Positions 8,704 through 17,050 of a stretch of DNA of 41,583 nucleotides are shown in pieces. The notes under the pieces were generated by a model, which made no database searches, was not told the DNA's origin, and saw only the letters and a program-made list of their open reading frames with translations. The first letter of the stretch is position 1. Each line of letters begins with the position of its first letter. This stretch comes from Syntrophaceae bacterium UBA5744 (lineage in GTDB: Bacteria > Desulfobacterota > Syntrophia > Syntrophales > UBA2192). The position numbers and the translations under genes are program-made. The stretch covers positions 1 through 41,583 of the forward strand of contig DIFQ01000024.1 of assembly GCA_002419215.1 (NCBI GenBank). The letters run 5' to 3'.

Positions 8704-10053
8704 ATGAATACCTTACTGAAAATCAGCCGACTTCTTGTCTGTGTCGCCGCGTGCATGGGCGTTCTGATCGTCTCAGGTTCCGACATTCAAGCGGCCAGCT
8801 ATTACATCAGCCCATCGGGCAGCGATTCGAGCAGCGGCAGCGATTCGTCGCCGTGGCGAACGATTCAAAAATGCGCCGACACGATCGGCGGCGGTGATAC
8901 CTGCATTGTCAGAGACGGGACGTATACGGAAACCATCGCCGTATCCCGATCCGGCTCGGACGGCAATCCGATTTACATCAAAGCGGAATATTCCCGCCAG
9001 GTCACGGTTAACGGGACGATCGCCCTTTCGGGCCGATACATCCGGATCGAGGGATTCAAAATGGTGCTTCCCGCGGGGCAGAGCACTACCGTGGCGATTA
9101 CCGGGGATTACAATCAGGTCGCGGGCTTCTATTTCGATACCCCTTCGGGGACACCGGGGCGCAACAGCATGGCACTCCACGTCGGGGGCAATCATAATCT
9201 CGTCGACGGGAACTACGCGCAGGGTACCTGCTTCGGCATCAATCTGTTCGGAACCTACAATACGATCGAGCGGAATGAGGTGACGCGCCTGAAACTCAAC
9301 GGAGATTGCGGCGACGTCGATTATATGAGGTTTTTCGGAACGGGCCACGTGATCCGGAACAACAGCTTCCATGGAATCGTTCGCAGCGAAGTGGGGGGCG
9401 CCCATGTGGACTGCTTTCAAAGCTTCGACAACAACGGACCCGAATACAGCCTGCGGAATGTGACGATCGAGAACAACTTATGCGCCGACTGCGATCAGGG
9501 CTCGATGCTGGAAGCGAGCGTCCATGGCCTGAGTGACGGCCTGCTCTTCAGAAACAATGTGTTCAAGAATTGTGCGGCCTGGGGACTCTGTGTCCACCAG
9601 ATCAAAAATGTCAGAGTCTACAACAACACCTTCGACATGACGGGGGGCACCCACGGCATGGGATGCCGCTTTGGAGCCAGTTGCGAAGTCAAGAATAATA
9701 TTTTCTACAACGGGAAGACGGCGTACTGGTTTGAACAGGCAACCATCCTCGACGGCACGGCAAGCGCTCCGGGCAAGAACAATCTTTCATACAGTGCCGA
9801 TCGATTTATCACCGGGTACAGCAACGACGTAACGAACAAAGATCCCTTGTTTGTCAATCGAAGCGTCAACAATTATACGCTTCAAGCGGCAAGCCCGGCG
9901 ATCGATGCCGGAAGGCCCATCGACTCGTGGGTCACGCCGAAGGACCGGAATGGGATCTCCCGCCCGCAGGGGCGCAGCTGGGATATCGGCGCGCATGAAT
10001 TCAGCACAACCTACGTGGCTCCGGCCTCGAACTTACATGTCGTCGGACAATAA
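8704..10053 (+). CDS. Secreted right-handed parallel beta-helix protein
   Basis: 449 aa with a clear Sec signal peptide (basic MNTLLKISR, hydrophobic core, probable cleavage after DIQA at about residue 30). The opening YYISPSGSDSSSGSD and SPWRTIQKCAD is the usual start of pectate-lyase-like beta-helix proteins. Repeated turns with Asn ladders follow (for example HNLVDGNY, NTIERNEVTR, NNLCADC). The end, PAIDAGRPIDSW and RPQGRSWDIGAHE, resembles the tail seen in many choice-of-anchor-Q/beta-helix proteins. Known members cut or isomerise polysaccharides, so a periplasmic role in trimming the EPS is likely. It has an excellent AGGAGG ribosome binding site. No PEP-CTERM tail is present. Confidence 0.8.
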   Translation: MNTLLKISRLLVCVAACMGVLIVSGSDIQAASYYISPSGSDSSSGSDSSPWRTIQKCADTIGGGDTCIVRDGTYTETIAVSRSGSDGNPIYIKAEYSRQVTVNGTIALSGRYIRIEGFKMVLPAGQSTTVAITGDYNQVAGFYFDTPSGTPGRNSMALHVGGNHNLVDGNYAQGTCFGINLFGTYNTIERNEVTRLKLNGDCGDVDYMRFFGTGHVIRNNSFHGIVRSEVGGAHVDCFQSFDNNGPEYSLRNVTIENNLCADCDQGSMLEASVHGLSDGLLFRNNVFKNCAAWGLCVHQIKNVRVYNNTFDMTGGTHGMGCRFGASCEVKNNIFYNGKTAYWFEQATILDGTASAPGKNNLSYSADRFITGYSNDVTNKDPLFVNRSVNNYTLQAASPAIDAGRPIDSWVTPKDRNGISRPQGRSWDIGAHEFSTTYVAPASNLHVVGQ

Positions 10054-10119
10054 CCACGCCGAGCCGTGACGGTTGCATGCGCTTCGACGAATGCGGCCCG
10101 CTTCTCCATCCGGGGGTCA

Positions 10120-11454
10120 ATGAGGTTCATGGGAAAGATCCGGGAAGACCATCGCCCCTACAACGTCTGCATTTTCGGCGCATCCCTGGACACGGGCAAT
10201 ATGGGGGTTTCGGCGCTTGCCGCCTCGCTGATCAAGATCATCAGCGATATGCGCCCGGACGCACGGATCTCGCTTCTGACCGGAAGTCGATCTTCGGAAT
10301 CCAGAGAACTGGAACTGTCCGGGAGGAAAATCCCTGTCCGTATCGTCAATTACAGGTTGTCTCCGAAAGCCCGGATGAAGGAGCATCTGTTTTGTATCGT
10401 CCTGCTGGCTTTCCTCCACGGGATCGCACCCTCCGAAAGGATACGGAACGCGCTGTCGCGGTACTGCCCGTGGCTGGAAGCGGTGAAAGAGGCCGATTTT
10501 ATCGGAGATGTGAGGGGCGGTGACAGCTTCAGCGATATCTATGGGCTGCAACGAATCATCATCGGGTCCCTGCCCCCTCTGACCACGCTGCTCTTGAGGA
10601 AGAGGCTGGTTCTGCTGCCGCAGACCTATGGTCCCTACCGTTCGAAGATTGCAAGGGGGATCGCCCGTTATTTCTTCCGTCGGTCCGCTCCCATTCTGTC
10701 ACGGGATCGGGAGAGCATGGATCTGATCTCCGAGCTCCTGGGTGACGAGCGGGGGGGAAAAGACGTGCGGCTATGTCCCGACGTGGCTTTTCTGCTGGAT
10801 TCCCGAGTCCCCGAGGACATGGACATCCGGCCGCCTCTCCCGGACAGGAACCCCGAAGAACCGTTGATCGGATTCAACGTAAACGGGTTGCTCTATCACG
10901 GGGGATACACGCGCGACAACATGTTCAGTCTGAATTACGATTACAAGCTGTTTGTGCACGGACTGACGGATCGACTGCTGAACGACACGAAGGCCCGCAT
11001 CCTTCTGATCCCCCATACCTATGCGCCCGAAGGCCATGTGGAAAGCGACAACGATGCGTGCCGGGAACTCTTCCAGCAGATTGCGAATTGCCGAATGGAC
11101 AGGATTCACCTCGCGTCGGGAAACTACGATCAGTCAGCAGTCAAGGGCATCATCGGCCGCTGCGATTTCTTCATTGGTTCCCGCATGCATGCCTGCATTG
11201 CAGCCCTGTCCCAGGGGATACCGGCTGTCGCCGTCGCCTACAGCAGAAAATTCAAGGGCGTCTTCGACTCCGTCGGGGCCGCCGATCTGGTGATCGACGC
11301 GCGCTCGAGCGATTTAGAGGCGTCGATCGACAGGATCTGCGAGCTTTATCGTCAGCGTGAACAGGTCAGAGCGACTCTGCTGGCAAAGGTCGAGGAGGCC
11401 GATCGACGGGTGCGGGGTATCTTCCGGTCCATGCTGGATCCCAACCCCGAATGA
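10120..11454 (+). CDS. Polysaccharide pyruvyl transferase family protein (WcaK/CsaB-like)
   Basis: 444 aa from ATG 10120; the frame is open back to a GTG at 10066. The family moves pyruvate from phosphoenolpyruvate onto a sugar as a ketal. Visible landmarks are FGASLDTGNMGVSALAAS (nucleotide-like loop), GDVRGGDSFSDIYG, LLPQTYGPY, SRDRESMDLI and, near the C-terminus, GSRMHACIAALSQGIPAVAVAYS, the most conserved family block. Pyruvyl transferases often sit near FrhB-like proteins and flippases in bacterial glycan loci, as is the case here within 7 kb. The sugar substrate is unknown. Confidence 0.85.
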   Translation: MRFMGKIREDHRPYNVCIFGASLDTGNMGVSALAASLIKIISDMRPDARISLLTGSRSSESRELELSGRKIPVRIVNYRLSPKARMKEHLFCIVLLAFLHGIAPSERIRNALSRYCPWLEAVKEADFIGDVRGGDSFSDIYGLQRIIIGSLPPLTTLLLRKRLVLLPQTYGPYRSKIARGIARYFFRRSAPILSRDRESMDLISELLGDERGGKDVRLCPDVAFLLDSRVPEDMDIRPPLPDRNPEEPLIGFNVNGLLYHGGYTRDNMFSLNYDYKLFVHGLTDRLLNDTKARILLIPHTYAPEGHVESDNDACRELFQQIANCRMDRIHLASGNYDQSAVKGIIGRCDFFIGSRMHACIAALSQGIPAVAVAYSRKFKGVFDSVGAADLVIDARSSDLEASIDRICELYRQREQVRATLLAKVEEADRRVRGIFRSMLDPNPE

Positions 11455-11708
11455 ACCTCGAAGAAATCTTGCGTTCCGTCTCCGCCACCAGGGATCCGGC
11501 ACATCCGGTGGCTCCTTGGATTTGCGGGAAACACCCGCGAAAATCGACATCCCCCATGCTCACAATGGACTGAAGGGCGTCACACACGCCGGCCGGAATT
11601 CCCGCGATCTCATGGGCTCGCAGATCGTTCATCGACATTTCCATGGTTTTCGTCTTTTCCCACCCTGCATCCCTTTCGGTTGAAAAATCTATTTTGGAGA
11701 GATGGGAG

Positions 11709-12344
11709 ATGAAATACAATCTCGGGTATCGAATCAGAGAAGCCGTCGAGTTGATCAAGGACAAGGGGCTTCTCTTCGCGGTTCACAACTACATCTACTG
11801 GGGCGAAGAAACCGTGCTGGTCGAAATGGACCTTTCAACCCTGGAGGACCTGAGCCGGTATCCTCTCGATTCCGGTTTTGATATGGTCAAGATCAGTCAT
11901 GGACTGCTCGAGGACAAAAACGTCATTTATCCCGCGAGAAGCGAATACTTCAGGGCTCTCGATTATCTCGAGAAAGGCTACGTGGGACATGCCCTCAAGA
12001 AGGGAAAAGACGTCGTCGGATACATCTGGTATGCAAATATTGACAACTCGAACAAAAAGTTGAATCATCCCGATGTCAACCGATTCGAAATCTCCGATGA
12101 AAAAGATAGTGCGTACATGTTCAGTATGTACTTGAAGCCGAATGTCAGGGGGAAGAACCTGGCGACATATCTTCAGCGGGTCGTCTTCCATCATCTCAAA
12201 GCCGCGGGAATCATGAAAGCGTATGGAACCTATGGAAAGAAAAATATCAGTGCGCTCTGGATCCATCGGATGTTGAAATGGAAGGAGTTGAAAATATTCA
12301 AGATCTACCAGTTTGTCCTCATTCAGAAAGTCATTGCTCAATGA
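11709..12344 (+). CDS. GNAT family N-acyltransferase
   Basis: 211 aa from ATG 11709, with GGAGAG 8-10 bases upstream. The core has the GNAT acyl-donor block around MYLKPNVRGKNLATYLQR (about 137-154, the R-G-x-x-L pantetheine-binding loop) and then KAYGTYGKKNISALWIHRMLKWKE, the usual Asn-containing C-terminal block. It probably acylates an amino sugar or an amino acid. It is the first gene of a block with a carrier protein, ureohydrolase fold, acyl-CoA dehydrogenase fold and adenylation enzyme, so its donor may be a carrier-bound acyl group rather than free acetyl-CoA (inference). A 254-base spacer without features precedes it. Confidence 0.75.
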   Translation: MKYNLGYRIREAVELIKDKGLLFAVHNYIYWGEETVLVEMDLSTLEDLSRYPLDSGFDMVKISHGLLEDKNVIYPARSEYFRALDYLEKGYVGHALKKGKDVVGYIWYANIDNSNKKLNHPDVNRFEISDEKDSAYMFSMYLKPNVRGKNLATYLQRVVFHHLKAAGIMKAYGTYGKKNISALWIHRMLKWKELKIFKIYQFVLIQKVIAQ

Positions 12345-12594
12345 CGTCGCCTCGACTCCAGGTCCGTGCGGAGGAGCGCCGGATCATCGCCGGAAGACGG
12401 GGCCTTGGAAACAGACGGATGCATGATCTCGTGTCGCCGAGCGATGCGGGATCCGTTCCGGATGGTGAAACAGGGATAGGCTATGCGTGTTGACGCATTT
12501 CATGCACAAGAGGGCAAACGAGATCATGATGTTTCTCGCGACGTCTTTCAATCGCGTTTGGAAAGCAAGATATCGATGATGGAAGGGGATTGCC

Positions 12595-12861
12595 ATGATG
12601 ACAGCAGATGTGATTCGAGAGTTCATTTTATCGGAATTGGTGCAGGACAAAAGCATCACGACCCTCTCTGAAAAGGATTCACTCATTGAATCGGGGATCA
12701 TCGACTCCCTGGGCATTCAAAAACTCCTCATTTTCATTGAGGATCAAATCTCGATTCAGATCATGGATGAGGACATCATCCCGGAAAATTTCGAGACGAT
12801 CGAGGCCATTGTACGTCTCATTGAAAGCAAAATGCCTCTTTCGAGTGAAATGAGGCAATAG
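12595..12861 (+). CDS. Acyl/peptidyl carrier protein (module A)
   Basis: 88 aa, four-helix carrier protein. The phosphopantetheine attachment site is Ser38 in ESGIIDSLGIQ. The acidic helix after it (FIEDQISIQIMDEDIIPENFETIEAI) matches carrier proteins of the DltC/PltL kind that serve stand-alone adenylation enzymes. AAGGGG lies before the ATG. It is separated from the GNAT gene by 250 bases with nothing recognisable, and is followed 147 bases later by the ureohydrolase-like gene. The most likely partner is the adenylation protein at 15268-16875. Confidence 0.85.
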   Translation: MMTADVIREFILSELVQDKSITTLSEKDSLIESGIIDSLGIQKLLIFIEDQISIQIMDEDIIPENFETIEAIVRLIESKMPLSSEMRQ

Positions 12862-13007
12862 ACGGCGAGGATCGGGCGATGCAGAGCAAGCCGATTCTCG
12901 ATGAACGCATCCGATTCAACGCAGGCCGGTCGGTCTTGACCCGTTCCATGCAGGTCTATGGGATTACCCGGCCATGCACGGCCATGCAAGAAATGTGGAG
13001 GAGCACG

Positions 13008-14036
13008 ATGATGAACAAGAAGGACATCCCCATGATATACGGCAGGAAATCATCCTTACCCATTCTTTACGGCGATACCCCGACGTTGCTGGGTGTCGAT
13101 CGGGTCGATTTCAGTCTTCCCGCCAAGGGGTATGACGTCCTGTTTTGCGGTGTGCCCTGGGAAGGCTCCGTGACATGGGGCTCGTATTCGGGATGCGAAC
13201 TTGCGCCCCGCAGCATCAGGCACGCATCCGCGCGCTATGGCGGGTTTTTACCCGAATACGGCATAGACCTGTTTGATTATTTGAAACTCGGGGATATCGG
13301 GGACATGAGCGTCGACCCGAACAGCCCGAAAAAAACGATGGAGATTGTCTGCGAAGTTGCCAATCGCATCTACCATTCGGGAAGTGTCCCGTTTATGTTC
13401 GGGGGTGATCATTCCTACACGCCGGAAGTGATTCGAGCTCTCGGATCCGGCGTAACAGGCAAGATCGGGGTGATCCACTTCGATGCGCATTTCGACAATT
13501 CGAAATATTACGGGGAAGACGAGTTCCCGCGATGCGGGCCGATTCACAGAATCGCGGGAATTGAAAGCGTGCGTTCCCAGAGTATCGTGCATGTCGGGAT
13601 ACGCGGACCGAGGAACTCAAAGTCTCAGTTCGAATACGCGAAAGAAATGGGGGCCACCATCTTTGATATCGGGTACATCAGAAAACAGGGGATTGAAAAA
13701 GTTATTCAGCAATCCATTGAAATCGCCCGGACCGGAACCGAGCACATTTACGTAACGATATGCAGCGACTGTATCGATTATGCCTATAATGCCGGCGGCC
13801 CCATCGATTTTGACGGCTTGTTTCCTCACGAACTCTTCTATTCCCTGAATCGCATTTGTCAATCCGGAATCTCGGGACTCGATTTCGTCGAGATCTATCC
13901 AACCGTCGACCCTCGATCCTCTTCGTCTCATTTGGCTGTGTGGGCCATGATCCATGCCCTTGCAGGGATGGCCATGAAAAAGGCGCATGACAGTACCACG
14001 CCACACAGACCCGTTGGGGGACGCACAAGGAAATAG
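13008..14036 (+). CDS. Ureohydrolase (arginase/agmatinase) fold protein with altered metal motif
   Basis: 343 aa from ATG 13008, chosen for GGAGGAG just upstream. Family enzymes hydrolyse a guanidino compound to urea and an amine using two Mn ions. The first metal motifs are intact: FGGDHSYTPEV (GGDH at 132-135) and IHFDAHFD (DAHxD at 159-163). The third is not: where the family has S-x-D-x-D-x-x-D-P, this protein reads ICSDCIDYAYNAGGP (about 251-265), so at least one Asp ligand is out of register or missing. It lies between a carrier protein and an acyl-CoA-dehydrogenase-like gene, which suggests work on a carrier-bound or sugar-bound guanidino/amidino group, not routine arginine catabolism. 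Confidence 0.75.
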   Translation: MMNKKDIPMIYGRKSSLPILYGDTPTLLGVDRVDFSLPAKGYDVLFCGVPWEGSVTWGSYSGCELAPRSIRHASARYGGFLPEYGIDLFDYLKLGDIGDMSVDPNSPKKTMEIVCEVANRIYHSGSVPFMFGGDHSYTPEVIRALGSGVTGKIGVIHFDAHFDNSKYYGEDEFPRCGPIHRIAGIESVRSQSIVHVGIRGPRNSKSQFEYAKEMGATIFDIGYIRKQGIEKVIQQSIEIARTGTEHIYVTICSDCIDYAYNAGGPIDFDGLFPHELFYSLNRICQSGISGLDFVEIYPTVDPRSSSSHLAVWAMIHALAGMAMKKAHDSTTPHRPVGGRTRK

Positions 14037-14102
14037 GTTCCCCATTGCTGAAATGCGATCTCTCACCCAGAAAAGTCTGTTGCAATTCGCGCAGGAGGAA
14101 AA

Positions 14103-15248
14103 ATGGATTTTACATTCAATGAAAGCCAGAAGTTATTTTATGATTCTGTCGTAAAATTTGCCAAAAAAGAATTGTGTGCCCATTCCGTCGAGCGAGAGAA
14201 GAAAGGGGAATTCTTTCGGGAGGGATGGGACAAATGCGCGGATTTCGGGTTGCTTGCCCTGCCCGTGCCGAAAGAATACGGGGGACTGGGGATGGACATC
14301 TTCACGTGTGTCTTGACCATGGAAGGTCTTGGTTATGCGTGCAAAGACAGCGGGCTTCTCTTTGCAATCAATTCACATGTGTGGACCTGCATCATCCCTA
14401 TTCTTCATTTCGGGACGGAAGAGCAAAAGAAGAAATATCTGCCGCTGATGTGTAAAGGCAAAATGATCGGGGGGCATGCCATGACGGAACCGAATGCGGG
14501 TTCCGATGCGTTCAGTATCCGAACAACGGCTGTCCGCCAAGGGGATCGGTACATCCTGAACGGAACGAAGATATTCATTTCCAATGCCCCCATCGCCGAT
14601 CTCCTGATTGTCTTTGCACGGAGCGGAACCCAGAAGGGATTCGCCGGGATTACGGCGTTCATTGTCGAAAAAGAGACTCCCGGATTCTCCGTTGGGAAAC
14701 CCTTTGAAAAGATGGGATTAAGGACAGCCCCCACGGGAGAGGTTGTCCTTGCCGATTGCGAAGTGCCGGCCGAGAACCGGCTCGGGAGAGAAGGGGGCGG
14801 CAGCGCCCTTTTTCACTCAGAAATGGAATGGGAGCGCAGCTGTCTGTTCGCAACGCACCTGGGCGCCATGGAGGCACAGCTGGAAGCGTGCGTGAAATAC
14901 GCGAAGCAGCGTGAGCAGTTTGGCTCGGCGATCGGAAAATTCCAAGCCGTATCGAGCATGATTGCCGACATGAAAGTAAGGATTGAGTTGTCGAAGCTCA
15001 TTCTCTACAAGGTCGCCTGGATGAAAAGCCAGGGAAAGCGTGCACCGTTGGAATCCGCGATTGCGAAGCTTTATTTGAGCGAGAGCTTTGTGCAATCGAG
15101 TCTCGATGCCATACAAATCCATGGGGGGTATGGCTATATGGCGGAATTCGAGATCGAGAAGTACCTTCGCGACGCGGTAGCCGGGAAAATCTATTCGGGA
15201 ACGTCGGAAATTCAGAGAAACACCATTGCGAGCTGGCTGGGACTCTAG
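14103..15248 (+). CDS. Acyl-CoA dehydrogenase family flavoprotein
   Basis: 381 aa, normal full length. It has the three-domain ACAD layout: an N-terminal helical domain, the FAD-contacting TEPNAGSD (128-135), NGTKIFISNA, then the C-terminal helices with QREQFG, QIHGGYGYM and a final SGTSEIQRN. Medium-chain dehydrogenase has its catalytic Glu in the Y-E-G-T context. Here Ser365 is at that site. Glu244 in MEWERS matches the alternative base of isovaleryl-CoA dehydrogenase. GGAGGAAA precedes the ATG. Next to a carrier protein and an adenylation enzyme, it resembles the PltE role of oxidising a carrier-bound aminoacyl group (inference). Confidence 0.85.
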   Translation: MDFTFNESQKLFYDSVVKFAKKELCAHSVEREKKGEFFREGWDKCADFGLLALPVPKEYGGLGMDIFTCVLTMEGLGYACKDSGLLFAINSHVWTCIIPILHFGTEEQKKKYLPLMCKGKMIGGHAMTEPNAGSDAFSIRTTAVRQGDRYILNGTKIFISNAPIADLLIVFARSGTQKGFAGITAFIVEKETPGFSVGKPFEKMGLRTAPTGEVVLADCEVPAENRLGREGGGSALFHSEMEWERSCLFATHLGAMEAQLEACVKYAKQREQFGSAIGKFQAVSSMIADMKVRIELSKLILYKVAWMKSQGKRAPLESAIAKLYLSESFVQSSLDAIQIHGGYGYMAEFEIEKYLRDAVAGKIYSGTSEIQRNTIASWLGL

Positions 15249-15267
15249 AACAGGAGTTGAAGGAAAC

Positions 15268-16875
15268 ATGGTCGCCGAATTTCTGCTTCACCACCTCTTG
15301 GTCAACAGCGCGTCCCGATATCCGGAGCGGCAGGCTGTTGTCTTCATGGATCGGATTTTGACCTATGCCGATTTGCACAGCCAGAGCGACCGACTGGCCG
15401 CATTTTTATCCAATTGCGGGGTTGCTGTCGGGGATCGTGTCGGCATCATGCAACCGAAATCCATGGAGTCCGTGGTTGCCTTATTTGCCATATTGAAGAC
15501 GGGGGCCGCTTACGTGCCGATCGATCCGAGTGTTCCCGTTCAGCGCGCAAGACAGATCATTTATCGTTGCGATCTTCGATATTTGATTACCACAGGCCAG
15601 CAGGCAAAGCGGATCATGACGGGCATCGACGATCTGCCTTTGCAAAAAATCATTCTTACGAAGCCGCAAAAAGAGAACGAGGAAATCGGTTCCCCGATAG
15701 ACGTCATCCACTGGGACGACATCATGAATCGTTCTCCGCATGATTATCATTCTCCGAACATGTCCGACACAAATCCCGCCTATATTCTCCATACATCGGG
15801 GTCGACCGGAATGCCGAAGGGTGTTGTTTTGTCACATCTGAATGCCCTTACCTTCATCAACACGGCAAGCGCTTATTTCGAAATCGGCGAAAGGGATCGT
15901 TTTGCCAATCATGCCCCACTGCATTTTGATTTGTCTGTATTCGATATTTTTGTGGCAATCAAACGGGGGGCCAGTATCGTGATCGTTCCCGATTATCTGT
16001 CGGCGTTTCCCGTAAGGCTGGTCGAGTATATCCGCGAGAAAAAAGTATCCATTTGGAACTCCGTCTCGTCGGTGCTGATTCTCCTTGCCGACAAGGGAAA
16101 AATTGACAAGAAGGGCCTCGACAACATGCGGATCGTGCATTTTTCCGGCGACATTCTCCCCGTGAAATATTTGCGGATCCTTCAGGAGAGCATGCCCGAG
16201 GCAACGTTTTACAATATCTACGGTCAGACAGAAGCAAACTCGTCCATGTGCTTCAGGGTCGATAATGCGCAAATCGATGATACGAAACCCATCCCCATCG
16301 GAAAGCCGTTTCCGAACTTCGAGGTCTTCGCGATGGACGGGGATCGCGTTGTGTCGGAACCCGACGAGGAAGGGGAACTGTATGTAAAAAGTTCTACGGT
16401 TGCCATCGGCTATTGGGGCGAGGATAGGATGACGCTGGAAAAGTTTCCCGCCGATCCGCGTCGATCCCAAATCCACTCCAGGGTATACAGGACCGGCGAC
16501 ATCGTGAAAATGGGAGCCGATGGGAACTATTCTTTTGTCGGCCGTAAGGATCACATGATCAAGAGCAAGGGGTATCGCATCGAGATACCGGAAATTGAAA
16601 ACGTGATCCAGAATCATGAATCGGTCAAGCAGGTCGCCGTGGTAGCCATCCCGGATGAAGCGATAGGAAATCGAATTATTGTTTACATTTGCCCGGTGGC
16701 CGGAGGCGAAATAAAAATGAATGACCTGTCCGCATTCTGCGGGAACGTCTTGCCGCGGTACATGATCCCGGAAGAATTCATTATCTGCGATGCTCTCCCG
16801 ACGACCTCAACGGGCAAAGTGGATCGGAACATGCTGAGAGAAACGTACATGCGCAAGGCAATGCATAAACCGTAG
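15268..16875 (+). CDS. Stand-alone amino-acid-type adenylation protein (AMP-forming ligase)
   Basis: 535 aa from ATG 15268 (AGGAG upstream, 19 bases after the dehydrogenase stop). It activates an acid as the acyl-AMP and loads it on a carrier protein. Core motifs are HTSGSTGMPKG (175-185), HFDLSVFDIF (219-228), YGQTE (318-322), YRTGDIV, GRKDHMIKSKGYRIE and the catalytic Lys in TSTGKVDRN. Asp221 occupies the position that binds the alpha-amino group in NRPS adenylation domains and DltA, so an amino acid substrate is likely. My by-eye specificity code is D-L-F-N-V-F-I-S-S, which I do not recognise. No carrier or condensation domain is fused. Partner: the carrier protein at 12595. Confidence 0.85.
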   Translation: MVAEFLLHHLLVNSASRYPERQAVVFMDRILTYADLHSQSDRLAAFLSNCGVAVGDRVGIMQPKSMESVVALFAILKTGAAYVPIDPSVPVQRARQIIYRCDLRYLITTGQQAKRIMTGIDDLPLQKIILTKPQKENEEIGSPIDVIHWDDIMNRSPHDYHSPNMSDTNPAYILHTSGSTGMPKGVVLSHLNALTFINTASAYFEIGERDRFANHAPLHFDLSVFDIFVAIKRGASIVIVPDYLSAFPVRLVEYIREKKVSIWNSVSSVLILLADKGKIDKKGLDNMRIVHFSGDILPVKYLRILQESMPEATFYNIYGQTEANSSMCFRVDNAQIDDTKPIPIGKPFPNFEVFAMDGDRVVSEPDEEGELYVKSSTVAIGYWGEDRMTLEKFPADPRRSQIHSRVYRTGDIVKMGADGNYSFVGRKDHMIKSKGYRIEIPEIENVIQNHESVKQVAVVAIPDEAIGNRIIVYICPVAGGEIKMNDLSAFCGNVLPRYMIPEEFIICDALPTTSTGKVDRNMLRETYMRKAMHKP

Positions 16876-17050
16876 TTCGTCCAGCCTCCTTGTAGAAACC
16901 CATACCCTGCGGGTGCTGCTCATGTGAACCGGCGATGCCATTGCCGGATGGGGCCTGCCCGCGGGGCTTGGACCTCCTGCGGGACGCGCCGCCGCCGCGA
17001 TTCCGTCCCCGGGGGTGAGAGGCACGGGGAAAGAGCGTCGTTTACACCTG

